NCBI RefSeq assembly: GCF_004123195.1
Contig: NZ_SDLI01000006.1
Span: 62,001-126,000, forward strand
Length of the DNA stretch: 64,000 nt
Source: Ammoniphilus sp. CFH 90114
GTDB taxonomy: Bacteria > Bacillota > Bacilli > Aneurinibacillales > RAOX-1
Direction of reading: 5' to 3'
A program made the translations under genes and the position numbers. Positions 42,445-51,087 of this stretch are shown piece after piece. Under the pieces are notes generated by a model. That model was not told where the DNA came from. It saw only the letters and a list, made by a program, of their open reading frames with translations, and made no database searches. The first letter of the stretch is position 1. Each line of letters opens with the position of its first letter.

Positions 42445-44127
42445 TTATTTTAAAATGAATAGATTTTGAGGGGTTATCTCTGGGAGGCCAATTTCTACTA
42501 ATGTTCCCTCCCCCTCTTTACTCACAATTCGAATCGTTCCACCGTGTCCTTCTATAATTTTATGGGTTACCATCATTCCTAGACCGGTGCCCTTCTCCTT
42601 TGTAGTGAAAAATGGTTCGCCGATTTTTTTTAATCGCTCTTTAGGGATTCCACAACCCTCATCACGAATTCGCATGATGTATTGATCTTCCCAATGCGTA
42701 ATGTGGATATGGATCATGCCCCCCTTTTCTTCCATTGCTTCTGCAGCATTTTTAAGAACATTAATTAAGACCTGCTTTAACTGATTAGGCTCGCCGTTTA
42801 CTTTCATGTCATCTAGTTGATAATAGCTTAAGGAGACTTGAACATTATTTAATATAAATTGTGGTTCTAGAAGCTTTATGACTTGCTGGGTAATCGCAAC
42901 TAAGTTTACTGATTCGAATTTATATTCGTGAGGTTTGGCGAGAAATAAGAATTCTTTCACGATATCATGAATCCGGTCTAGTTCATCTAACATAACATCA
43001 AAGAATTTCTGATGATCTTCTTGACTAGAAGGTTTTAGATACTGTAAAAATCCACGGATCGAGGTAAGTGGATTACGAATCTCATGAGCAACACCGGCAG
43101 CTAATTTTCCCACCACTGAAAGCTTTTCTGATCTCATGAGCATTTCCTCCGATCTTTTCTTGTCCGTTACATCAATACTAGAACCAAGAAGCTCGATCGT
43201 CTTACCGTTTTCTATGATCGGGGTAAGGTTAGTGAGACATGTGATACCTGATCTTAAACTGAATTCGTAAAAGACTTCTTCCCCTTTCCAAGCTCTCTCA
43301 TAGTAGGTGGTGAAAGTTCTTGCTCTCTCCAAAGACATGAAATCCTTGTCTTCCTTGTCCACAACCGCTTCAGTACTAAGACCCAGTCGCGACAGTAAGC
43401 GGCCATCGCACATCGTGTAAATAAACCGATTTCCTTTTTTCCGTAGCTTAAAAATGATACCTTGTTGGTGGCGGATGGTTTGTTGAAGTTCACTTTTCAT
43501 GATCTCGAGTTGACGCACAGCCATTTTCTTCTCGGTAATATCCCGTGCTAAGCTAAATATTGTGATTTTACCCTCATTATCTATGATAGAAGATACGGAT
43601 AAACTAATATCAATTAGTCTTCCGTCTTTGGTTTTACCAAAGGTTTCTTTATTGATAATTCGTTCTCCTTCAGCCACCTTTTGGTTATCTTGAAGAACGG
43701 TATCTATAAATATATCTGGAACCATAGGTAAGCATTCGCCAATAATCTCATCTAGAGTCCATCCATACATGTTCGTAAAGGAAGGATTGATATCTAATAC
43801 TCTCCCATTAATATCGGTGACCATTATAGCATGGGTGCTATTCTCAAAGATAGAGCGATACTTCTGCTCCTGTTTAACCACTAGTTCTTCTGCTTCTTTC
43901 CACTGTTTCTTCTGGTTAACTAAGGTTAAATCGTTTCGTTTTAGTGTCCGATATAAAAATACGGAGTTCAATGTCATAAGAAAGGCAAGCGTAATAAAAA
44001 CGAACAGTATTACATTCTTGCTTTCATACGTTGAAATGATGTAATAACCCGCTAACAGGATAAGAACGGACAGGAAAAAACAGATGACAGGAATTCTAAA
44101 ATATTTCTTAAATAAAGTTTTGTACAT
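42445..44127 (-). CDS. Membrane-bound PAS sensor histidine kinase, orphan
   Basis: 560 residues. Two adjacent membrane helices (about 12-32 and 38-60) are followed by PAS domain 1 (88-200), a second PAS-like region (about 220-320), HisKA with the phospho-acceptor H348 (GVAHEIRNPLTSI) and a HATPase domain with N (NVLKNAAEAM), G1 (RDEGCGIP) and G2 (GTGLGMMV) boxes. No response regulator is adjacent, as with sporulation kinases KinA-E of Bacillus, which phosphorylate Spo0F. The short gap to the molybdopterin oxidoreductase gene implies co-transcription, an unusual combination. Confidence 0.88.
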   Translation of the reverse strand: MYKTLFKKYFRIPVICFFLSVLILLAGYYIISTYESKNVILFVFITLAFLMTLNSVFLYRTLKRNDLTLVNQKKQWKEAEELVVKQEQKYRSIFENSTHAIMVTDINGRVLDINPSFTNMYGWTLDEIIGECLPMVPDIFIDTVLQDNQKVAEGERIINKETFGKTKDGRLIDISLSVSSIIDNEGKITIFSLARDITEKKMAVRQLEIMKSELQQTIRHQQGIIFKLRKKGNRFIYTMCDGRLLSRLGLSTEAVVDKEDKDFMSLERARTFTTYYERAWKGEEVFYEFSLRSGITCLTNLTPIIENGKTIELLGSSIDVTDKKRSEEMLMRSEKLSVVGKLAAGVAHEIRNPLTSIRGFLQYLKPSSQEDHQKFFDVMLDELDRIHDIVKEFLFLAKPHEYKFESVNLVAITQQVIKLLEPQFILNNVQVSLSYYQLDDMKVNGEPNQLKQVLINVLKNAAEAMEEKGGMIHIHITHWEDQYIMRIRDEGCGIPKERLKKIGEPFFTTKEKGTGLGMMVTHKIIEGHGGTIRIVSKEGEGTLVEIGLPEITPQNLFILK

Positions 44128-44257
44128 TGAACCTCCACCCCAATATTTCTCCCATCTTCGGCAAATCTTTCTATATTTGTAATTGAATTATATGATGTTT
44201 TCCGTCAATTCTCCATAGTAAATGTCGTTCATTCCAAAATTTACTTGGATTCACTAG

Positions 44258-44313
44258 AAAAAACAAACAAGGCTGACCCTTGGAATCGGTTTTACCGTAT
44301 TCAAGGGTCAGCC
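44258..44313 (-). terminator. Terminator of the LysE-family gene
   Basis: A perfect 12-bp stem GGCTGACCCTTG / CAAGGGTCAGCC, followed on the minus strand by TTGTTTGTTTTTTC. Confidence 0.88.
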
Positions 44314-44330
44314 TCTTCAAAGTTTTTATA

Positions 44331-44948
44331 TTACTTACTTGAGAGAAGCAGCTTAAGACCAAGACTTCCAAAAGCCGTTCCTTTAAAATATTTCAGCCCC
44401 CTCATGAATAAGTTGCTTCCTGTCATTCTTTCTCCCAACTTGGAGGCAAAAATAGAGATTATAGTAAAAATGATAAGAGTTTCTAGAATGAAAATGAAGC
44501 CGAATAATAACATCTGAACACCCGCATGACCTCTTGTTGGATCAACAAATTGAGGTAAGAAGGTTAAAAAGAAGATGGCGACTTTCGGATTCGACAAATT
44601 CATGATCATTCCTTTCTTAAAATATCCACGGCTACTGCCATTCTGTGGTTGCAGAGCTATGGTGCCTTTTTCTCGGAAGGATTGAATAGCTAAATATAAA
44701 AGATAAATGACACCTACAAACTTTAATATATTAAAAGCTACTATAGATTTTTGAAAAATGATGGACAAACCTGCAGCTGCCAAGATAGTATGCACCAATG
44801 TTCCTGTAATCGACCCCAAGACGGTTTTTATGCCTGCCTTATTGCCAGAGCTAATACTCTGTGTAAGAACAAACAACATATCTTGGCCCGGAATAAGGAC
44901 AATCATAATGGATACAATTATGTAGGATAATAGCCATGAATCAATCAT
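44331..44948 (-). CDS. LysE/RhtB family amino-acid exporter
   Basis: 205 residues from ATG 44948 (GAGGAGAGAG upstream; an ATG five codons earlier is inside that site). Six membrane segments and the family signature IPGQDMLFVLTQSISSGNKAGIKTVLGSITG, NPKVAIFFLTFLPQFVDP match LysE/RhtB proteins. These export amino acids such as homoserine, threonine, lysine or arginine. The specific substrate cannot be inferred. It is monocistronic. Confidence 0.88.
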   Translation of the reverse strand: MIDSWLLSYIIVSIMIVLIPGQDMLFVLTQSISSGNKAGIKTVLGSITGTLVHTILAAAGLSIIFQKSIVAFNILKFVGVIYLLYLAIQSFREKGTIALQPQNGSSRGYFKKGMIMNLSNPKVAIFFLTFLPQFVDPTRGHAGVQMLLFGFIFILETLIIFTIISIFASKLGERMTGSNLFMRGLKYFKGTAFGSLGLKLLLSSK

Positions 44949-45179
44949 TTTCTCTCTCCTCATCTCTTTATTTTTTTACATTTAATCACGTCCCTCTTGG
45001 CTTCGCAAGAACCTCTGCTAATATGCTAACAGTCTAATATTCTAATGCATTAAAGAGCACCTAAGACATCTCGTTATTAAAAGGTGAAATCCACTGCAAT
45101 CGAACTTCACTTTTTCTTTGGATGAATTTGGCTAGAATGGAATTAGACATAAAAAATTTAGTGAGACGAGGGATTCTAA

Positions 45180-45335
45180 ATGGAATTGCATATTTATGTA
45201 GCTGAGAAAACTTGTGAACAACAACAAAGGGAATGGGAGAAAATGACACGTATTGCGTGGAATTTAAATAATGAAAATGCGAAAAAGGTGGACTGGACAA
45301 AAGGTTTATTAAAATTAATACAGCTAATTCGATGA
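45180..45335 (+). CDS. 51-residue hypothetical protein
   Basis: ATG 45180 has CGAGGG seven bases upstream; the frame ends at TGA 45333-45335. It begins MELHIYVAEK, has one cysteine, a helical central part (QQQREWEKMTRIAWNLN) and ends LLKLIQLIR. A hairpin terminator follows 16 bases later, which supports a real unit. Family unknown. The 230 bases upstream of it hold no other gene I can support. Confidence 0.55.
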   Translation: MELHIYVAEKTCEQQQREWEKMTRIAWNLNNENAKKVDWTKGLLKLIQLIR

Positions 45336-45350
45336 GTCAAAAGAATAAAT

Positions 45351-45400
45351 ATAACCCCACAAGCCGACCGAGATGAGGAGTGTTTGTGGGGTTATATATT
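45351..45400 (+). terminator. Terminator
   Basis: ATAACCCCACAA pairs with TTGTGGGGTTAT, with AT-rich sequence after it. Confidence 0.65.
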
Positions 45401-45448
45401 TATGTGGGAAAAACTGATATACTTATTTTGGAATTATGAATGAATTTC

Positions 45449-45465
45449 TTGGTACCTAGTCATAA
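45449..45465. promoter_or_regulatory. Candidate FapR operator
   Basis: TTGGTACCTAGTCATAA agrees at about 12 of 17 positions with the B. subtilis FapR consensus (TTAGTACCTGATACTAA) and keeps the GTACCT core. It lies 117 bp upstream of fabH, a typical FapR target. Confidence 0.5.
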
Positions 45466-45581
45466 AATCATTAGAAGTCAGCCTTATTGTATGGTAAAAT
45501 GTATCAGTCATGTTAGTGAAAACCGTATTCTTTTATATTACGTATTATATATTATTGCAAAAATTGGAGCTGATTGGATAA

Positions 45582-46520
45582 ATGATACGTGCTGGTATAT
45601 TAGGCGTTGGGCATTATCTTCCTGAACAGATAATGACTAACCATCAATTCGAGGAAAAATTAGAAACATCGAATGATTGGATCATTGCTCGTACGGGGAT
45701 AAGAGAACGTAGAATTGCCTCCTCTGACATGGATACTTCAGATCTTGCTGCTAATGCCTCGTTAGAAGCGCTTGAACAGGCTGGAATCACAGCAAAGGAT
45801 ATCGATCTTATCCTCGTTGCTACTGGGACGGCAGATTACGAAGGTTTCCCATCTGTAGCCTGTCTTGTCCAAGATAAAATAAAAGCCCGGCATATTCCGG
45901 CACTTGACTTGAGCGCTGCCTGCGCGGGTTTTATCTATGCCATGGTTGTCGCTAAGCAATTTATCGAGACGGGCACATATAAGAATGTTCTAGTGATCGG
46001 TGCTGAGAAGGTGTCTAAGAAGCTAGACTGGACAGATCGTAACACGGCCATTCTTTTCGGAGATGGGGCTGGAGCTGTTGTGATGGGGCCAGTTTCTGAG
46101 GATAAAGGGATCTTATCTTTTGATCTAGGTTCGGATGGCAGCGGAGCCGAACAACTCTATATTAGAGATCACCTAAAAATGAACGGAAGAGAAGTTTATA
46201 AGTTCGCCGTTAGACAAATGCCTAAATCCATACAACATGTAGCGGAGAAAGCTGGACTGAATCTTGATGAGGTTGATCTTTTCATTCCCCATCAAGCGAA
46301 TTCGCGTATTATTGAAGAAGCAGCTAATAAGCTTGGCGTGACGAAGGAGAAATTCTCAATCACCCTAGATCGATATGCTAATACTTGTGCAGCGACCATT
46401 CCTCTGTCAATTAAGGAGGAACTCCGTTCAGGAAGATTGAAATCGGGAGATATGGTCATCATGGTCGGCTTCGGGGCAGGACTTACATGGGGATCTATTG
46501 CCTTAGTATGGGGTAAATAA
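45582..46520 (+). CDS. fabH: Beta-ketoacyl-ACP synthase III
   Basis: 312 residues of the FabH thiolase fold, which starts fatty-acid synthesis by condensing acetyl- or branched-acyl-CoA with malonyl-ACP. The catalytic triad is C114 (SAACAGF), H237 (PHQAN) and N267 (RYANTCAA). NTCAATIP replaces the usual GNTSAASIP, a small variation. The Shine-Dalgarno is weak (TTGGAG at 13 bases). The gene is alone, without fabF, plsX or fabD. In Bacillales FabH determines branched-chain fatty-acid content; this may be a second copy. A FapR-like box precedes it. Confidence 0.9.
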   Translation: MIRAGILGVGHYLPEQIMTNHQFEEKLETSNDWIIARTGIRERRIASSDMDTSDLAANASLEALEQAGITAKDIDLILVATGTADYEGFPSVACLVQDKIKARHIPALDLSAACAGFIYAMVVAKQFIETGTYKNVLVIGAEKVSKKLDWTDRNTAILFGDGAGAVVMGPVSEDKGILSFDLGSDGSGAEQLYIRDHLKMNGREVYKFAVRQMPKSIQHVAEKAGLNLDEVDLFIPHQANSRIIEEAANKLGVTKEKFSITLDRYANTCAATIPLSIKEELRSGRLKSGDMVIMVGFGAGLTWGSIALVWGK

Positions 46521-46538
46521 TAGTGACTATCATAATGA

Positions 46539-46572
46539 AAGCCTTGGTGTGGGAGTAGATCCAACCAAGGCT
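46539..46572. terminator. Hairpin between fabH and hup
   Basis: AAGCCTTGG pairs with CCAAGGCTT; short T-content on both sides. It separates convergent genes. Confidence 0.6.
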
Positions 46573-46592
46573 TATTATGATGTTACCTTAAC

Positions 46593-46868
46593 TTAAGCAT
46601 TAACCGATTCCTTCAACAACTTTCCTGCAGAGAAAGCAGGGATCTTCGAAGCGGCAATCTCGATTTCTTCACCAGTTTGCGGGTTACGTCCCTTACGAGC
46701 GGCTCTTTCTCGTACTTCAAAGTTACCAAAGCCGATTAACTGGACTTTCTCCCCTTTTTTCAAGCTTCCTTCAATCGCTTCAAATACAGCTTCAACTACC
46801 TTCGCTGCATCTTTCTTCGTTAATTCTGCGGACTCCGCAACATAGGCGATTAATTCTGTCTTGTTCAT
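46593..46868 (-). CDS. hup: HU-like nucleoid DNA-binding protein
   Basis: 91 residues, the full length of HU. The sequence [71 protein letters not shown] contains the dimerisation helices, and the DNA-binding arms [11 protein letters not shown] with the intercalating proline. GAGGGAATTTA precedes the ATG. HU bends and compacts DNA; in Bacillus it is called HBsu and also binds the Alu domain of SRP RNA, whose gene is 11 kb away. Monocistronic. Confidence 0.95.
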   Translation of the reverse strand: MNKTELIAYVAESAELTKKDAAKVVEAVFEAIEGSLKKGEKVQLIGFGNFEVRERAARKGRNPQTGEEIEIAASKIPAFSAGKLLKESVNA

Positions 46869-47027
46869 TAAATTCCCTCCATAGAGAAATATTGGTCATG
46901 TGCTATCATATTATCCAAACTTACGTTCGAAAACAAGGGGAAAAGGGTAAAAACTTGCCGAATAGGCGAAAAATGTCGTTCTTTTTTGTCATAATAGTAT
47001 TATCGTCTGAATGAGGGGAGCTTTTAT

Positions 47028-47426
47028 ATGAAGAAAACGATACATGTTGTCGGAGCTGTGATACGCAACGATCAAGATGAGGTTCTCTGTGCGTTACGTT
47101 CACCTTCCATGTCTATGCCGAATCTGTGGGAGTTCCCTGGAGGGAAGTTAGAGCATAACGAACACCCAGAAGAGGCGTTGGTACGGGAAATTCAAGAAGA
47201 ATTAGGGTGTACAATCTCAGTGGGTAATCAAGTAGCTGATATTTATCATGAATATCCCTTTATTATTGTCCATTTGATCACTTTTGAAGCAAAGATTACG
47301 GAAGGTAGCCCTTTAGCTAACGATCATGCTCGCATTGAGTGGTTGCCTATAAATACAATCGAGCAATTAGAATGGGCCCCCGCAGATCTTCCAACGATTG
47401 ATCAACTAATGGGTCGAGCACTGTAA
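47028..47426 (+). CDS. MutT-like Nudix hydrolase
   Basis: 132 residues. The Nudix box G-x5-E-x7-REU-x-EE-x-G is intact at residues 39-60 (GKLEHNEHPEEALVREIQEELG). The N-terminal HVVGAVIRNDQDEVLCALRS and EFPGGKLE are typical of MutT/CTP-pyrophosphohydrolase type proteins, which hydrolyse 8-oxo-dGTP or related nucleotides. GAGGGGAG precedes the ATG. It is monocistronic. Substrate not decided. Confidence 0.87.
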   Translation: MKKTIHVVGAVIRNDQDEVLCALRSPSMSMPNLWEFPGGKLEHNEHPEEALVREIQEELGCTISVGNQVADIYHEYPFIIVHLITFEAKITEGSPLANDHARIEWLPINTIEQLEWAPADLPTIDQLMGRAL

Positions 47427-47463
47427 CAAAAAAAAGCCCCACCATAAGAGAACTATGGTGGGG
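47427..47463 (-). terminator. Terminator of the cyd operon
   Basis: A perfect 10-bp stem CCCCACCATA / TATGGTGGGG, followed on the minus strand by nine T. It also abuts the Nudix stop codon. Confidence 0.85.
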
Positions 47464-47578
47464 AATCACTCTCAACACTAAACTTATTTCGTTTAGTTAT
47501 CTTGATTATACGTACTTTTTTACGACATGAATACTAATAAATTTTACCTTGTCGGATTAAGGTAAGTTAGCCAACTTC

Positions 47579-48613
47579 TTACTCCTGGCGTATATATCTT
47601 CGATCGTTCATAAACAGTCTCCAGAAATAGATAAAGCCAGGAAACAAGATGACAAATCCAACAATATAAGAAATAAACACAGCACGAAAGGTAGCTGGGT
47701 GCGTAAATCCGGATTCTACGGTTACAATCGGATAAACGAGGTACGGCAAGTGCGCTCTCCCATAGGCATAACTAGCTAATAAGTATTGTGTAACAACGGC
47801 AACAACAGCAGCTCTTGGTCTTCCTGTTACCCTTCTCTTCACACCCGAAGGAAGGAATAGCGCAATATATCCCAGAAGGAAAATGAGAATGGAAGTGAGC
47901 AATAATGGAAAGTACTCCATCATGTTTTGATAGATCCATGGAGCCTCGATTTCCATTGTTAGCATAATAAAAAATGTTGTAAATAACACGATGGGACCAA
48001 GCAACACGGCATCACGGCGATAAATAGCATAGGCTTCTTTTTCATCCGCGACATTCGAGTAATCCGCCAACAATAAAGAAGAGAGAAACAAAGTGCTGCT
48101 AATAGCAAAAGCCATAAATGCATAGGTTTGTGGGCTCGTAAATAGGATATCTAACTGAAGCTGTTCTACCCCATTGATGATTTCGATATAACCTCCATGG
48201 GTGATTGGAAGAACCGCAATCAGTAATCCGGGAATAAGAAGACCTGTGATTCCCGATATATAAGTCAGGCCCTTACGATAATCTTCAGCAATGTGTGAGA
48301 AAACAAGAAAACCACTTCGGATAGACAAAAGGATAAGGATTAAACTGCCTGGGATCAGTAAAACCGTGCCTAGTGTATAGGTGGCTCCCGGAAAAAAACT
48401 GATGAGGGCTACAACAATCCCTACAATAAAGACATTGGTTACTTTCCATGTCGGGGATAAGTAGCGATTCGAGATATTCGTGGCATTCGTTTTCTCGCGA
48501 TTAATGTAAACCATAGACCAAAATCCAGCCCCGAAGTCCATCGTAGCCATAACAGCATAAATAAAAACGAATCCCCATAGGACGGATACCGCAAGTAGTT
48601 CATCCGTACTCAT
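47579..48613 (-). CDS. cydB: Cytochrome bd oxidase subunit II
   Basis: 344 residues with eight to nine membrane helices. The N-terminal sequence LWGFVFIYAVMATMDFGAGFWSM with the D-FG motif is that of CydB. Compared with E. coli CydB, it resembles the shorter Bacillus YthB type. It overlaps the cydA stop by four bases (ATGA), which indicates translational coupling. With CydA it forms the bd-type quinol oxidase that reduces oxygen at low tension without pumping protons. Confidence 0.9.
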   Translation of the reverse strand: MSTDELLAVSVLWGFVFIYAVMATMDFGAGFWSMVYINREKTNATNISNRYLSPTWKVTNVFIVGIVVALISFFPGATYTLGTVLLIPGSLILILLSIRSGFLVFSHIAEDYRKGLTYISGITGLLIPGLLIAVLPITHGGYIEIINGVEQLQLDILFTSPQTYAFMAFAISSTLFLSSLLLADYSNVADEKEAYAIYRRDAVLLGPIVLFTTFFIMLTMEIEAPWIYQNMMEYFPLLLTSILIFLLGYIALFLPSGVKRRVTGRPRAAVVAVVTQYLLASYAYGRAHLPYLVYPIVTVESGFTHPATFRAVFISYIVGFVILFPGFIYFWRLFMNDRRYIRQE

Positions 48614-49959
48614 ATCGTCCCTCCAGCCGCATCCGTTCTCTCTCCTAGTTCTTTACGAACGGGATGTCTACGGAAATAGTACAGTAATACGAGAACAACG
48701 GAGATACCTAAGATAACATAGACCAAGGCAAAGAGTGAAAACAATAAGCCTAGTTGAGTTGAACCTGTGACAGCCTCTTCTGTGGTCATCATTCGATAGA
48801 TTACCCAAGGCTGCCGCCCTGTACAGGCAAAAATCCAACCGAACTCAACAGCAAGCATCGATAGTGGACCTGCAGCGACGAATGACCACATCATCCAACG
48901 AGGGAACACATCTCGCTTTAAAACTTTATTCCAAAGAAAACCGATTATAGCTAACAAAATGAGCAATGACCCAATGCCCACCATGGCATTGAAAAGAGTA
49001 TGGACGAACAAAGGCGGCCACCATTCTTCGGGAAAATCATTTAATCCTCTGACCACCGTATCAAATCGATCCCCAGCAAGGAAGCTCAGGGCCCAAGGAA
49101 TATGAATTGCATATTTAACCGTTTGCGTCTCCCTGTCCGTAAATCCGCCAATGGCAAGTGGAGCATAGGGCTGCGTCTCGAACAAGCCTTCAGCTGCCGC
49201 CAATTTTTCTGGTTGATAGACGTGCAGTAATTGAGCTCCTTCATGACCATTTACAGCTGTAATGAGTGAAAAAAATCCTCCTACGGCTAGGCTTAGAACT
49301 AAGGCCTTGCGATGAAAGTGATATACGTTATTTTGTACCTTTTCTTTCATCATCTTATAGGCAGATATCGAAGCGATGACGAAGGCCCCTGTCATAAAAG
49401 CTGAAACCGTTACATGTGCTGCGGTAACAAAGAAACTAGGGTTAAAGAAAGCAGCCCAAGGATCCACATCCACAATTTCCCCATTGACAATTCTAAATCC
49501 CGTAGGGGTTCCTTCAAAGGCATGGACATTCGTGATTAAAATGGCAGACGCGGCTGCACCTATTGCCACTAAGGTAACACTAATGATGCGCATGGCAGGA
49601 GAGATTCGATCCGCTGCGTAAACATAGATAGACATAAACAAGGCTTCTACAAAAAAAGCGTAAATCTCAATTTGAAAAGGTAAGGCCATCACCTTCCCTA
49701 CCACTTCCATGAATCCCGGCCATAGTAAGGATAGCTGCACCCCGGCAATGGTGCCTGTTGGAATGGCAACCCCTAGTAAGACGGCAAATCCTTTTGTCCA
49801 TCTGTTTGCCATAAGGGCATAATCTCGGTCCTTCGTTTTTTGATACAGGAGTTCAGCAAATAGGACCATGAGAGGGATGCCTACACCAAGAGTAGCAAAA
49901 ATAATGTGAAAACCCATCGTCATTCCAAACAATGATCGGGCGGTTAATACATGATCCAT
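48610..49959 (-). CDS. cydA: Cytochrome bd oxidase subunit I
   Basis: 449 residues from ATG 49959, chosen because AAAGG lies nine bases upstream; ATGs farther up are not in reach of a ribosome site. Nine membrane helices. Haem ligands: H18 (MGFHIIFATLGVG), a second histidine in TAAHVTVSAF, and the haem-b558 methionine in LFNAMVGIG. The acidic residues EIYAFFVEALF line the proton path. The Q-loop (GRQPWVIYRMMTTEEAVT) is short, as in the YthA/CIO group. CydDC is not nearby. It lies upstream of and overlaps cydB. Confidence 0.92.
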   Translation of the reverse strand: MDHVLTARSLFGMTMGFHIIFATLGVGIPLMVLFAELLYQKTKDRDYALMANRWTKGFAVLLGVAIPTGTIAGVQLSLLWPGFMEVVGKVMALPFQIEIYAFFVEALFMSIYVYAADRISPAMRIISVTLVAIGAAASAILITNVHAFEGTPTGFRIVNGEIVDVDPWAAFFNPSFFVTAAHVTVSAFMTGAFVIASISAYKMMKEKVQNNVYHFHRKALVLSLAVGGFFSLITAVNGHEGAQLLHVYQPEKLAAAEGLFETQPYAPLAIGGFTDRETQTVKYAIHIPWALSFLAGDRFDTVVRGLNDFPEEWWPPLFVHTLFNAMVGIGSLLILLAIIGFLWNKVLKRDVFPRWMMWSFVAAGPLSMLAVEFGWIFACTGRQPWVIYRMMTTEEAVTGSTQLGLLFSLFALVYVILGISVVLVLLYYFRRHPVRKELGERTDAAGGTI

Positions 49960-50032
49960 GAGTTCCATCCTTTCTCTTAATATCACAGGGATATTATTCC
50001 TTATTTTACAAAGGCAATTCATCATAAAATGG

Positions 50033-50075
50033 AAAAAGGCTAACCCAGTGTTTAGACGCTAGGATTAGCCTTTTT
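50033..50075 (-). terminator. Terminator overlapping the 3' end of the ABC-2 ATPase gene
   Basis: AAAAAGGCTAA pairs with TTAGCCTTTTT. The 5' arm on the minus strand includes the last sense codons and the stop of the ATPase gene lies in the loop; TTTTTCC follows. Confidence 0.8.
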
Positions 50076-51059
50076 ATTTTCATATCCCTCTTGATACATC
50101 TGACGGATGATGGAATCGATTTCAGGTTCTTCTAAAGACAGATCCATAATTTCGGCTCTCTCCGAGACCTTCTGAATAATCTGTGCAGCAGTAAATTCTT
50201 CCCGATTAAATCTTAACCATTTCCGAGGTCCTTCTTCTCTTATCAGCTCCGCTCCTTCTATTCTCAGATCTGGTCGGTCCTGCTCTAAGTCCACGACTAA
50301 GATTCTTGTTTTACCAAAGTGGTCCTTTATGGTGGACAATCCTCCGTCGTACATCACGCGGCCTTGATCTATTAAAATCATCCTCTTACATAGCTTTTCA
50401 ATATCGGACATGTCGTGGGTGGTTAAGATGACGGTAATGCCGCGTTCTTTATTCATTTCTTGAATAAACGTACGCATGCGTTCTTTAGCTACAACATCGA
50501 GCCCGATGGTTGGTTCATCTAGAAAAAGAATGGATGGATTATGCAGCAAGGAGGCAGCGATATCTGCTCTCATCCTTTGTCCTAGAGAAAGCTGTCTAAC
50601 GGGGGTTTGATAAAACTCATGCAAGCCGAGGATCTCGGCAAAGGTGTCCATATTTTTTCGATATTGCTCTTCAGAGATATAGTAAACCTGCTTTAGAAGT
50701 TCGAAGGATTCAATCGTGGGGAGGTCCCACCAGAGCTGAGAGCGTTGCCCGAAAACAGCGCCAATTTGACGAGCGTTTTTCTGCCTCTCTTTATAGGGAA
50801 TCAAACCTCTAACGTGTACTTCTCCCGATGTGGGAACAAGGATTCCTGTCAGCATTTTGATGGTGGTGGATTTCCCTGCGCCATTCGGCCCAATATACCC
50901 TACGACTTCCCCTGCTTCAATGGAAAAAGAGACATCATGAACGGCTGACTTCGTGATGTACTCCCTATGGAACAAACTGCGGACAGCCCCCCACATTCCC
51001 TCTTGACGTTTGGCGATAAAATATTCTTTAGAGAGATTCCTAACTTCAATTAAACTCAC
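50052..51059 (-). CDS. ABC-2 type exporter ATPase
   Basis: 335 residues from GTG 51059 (AGGGGG upstream). Walker A GPNGAGKST, Q-loop GQRSQLWWDLP, signature LSLGQRMRADIAASLL, Walker B LFLDEPTIGLD and H-loop THD are all intact, with a C-terminal regulatory extension. LSLGQ instead of LSGGQ is usual in this branch (DUF990-linked, NodI-like). It forms an ABC exporter with the two permeases upstream in the same operon. The cargo is unknown; candidates are lipids, drugs or peptides. Confidence 0.9.
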   Translation of the reverse strand: MSLIEVRNLSKEYFIAKRQEGMWGAVRSLFHREYITKSAVHDVSFSIEAGEVVGYIGPNGAGKSTTIKMLTGILVPTSGEVHVRGLIPYKERQKNARQIGAVFGQRSQLWWDLPTIESFELLKQVYYISEEQYRKNMDTFAEILGLHEFYQTPVRQLSLGQRMRADIAASLLHNPSILFLDEPTIGLDVVAKERMRTFIQEMNKERGITVILTTHDMSDIEKLCKRMILIDQGRVMYDGGLSTIKDHFGKTRILVVDLEQDRPDLRIEGAELIREEGPRKWLRFNREEFTAAQIIQKVSERAEIMDLSLEEPEIDSIIRQMYQEGYENKKANPSV

Positions 51060-51087
51060 CGTTTGAGCCCCCTGACGAAACCATAAT

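Noticed and set aside
45440-45625. 61-codon frame upstream of and overlapping fabH
   Set aside because: Covers the promoter and FapR-like box; no ribosome site; fabH frame is certain.
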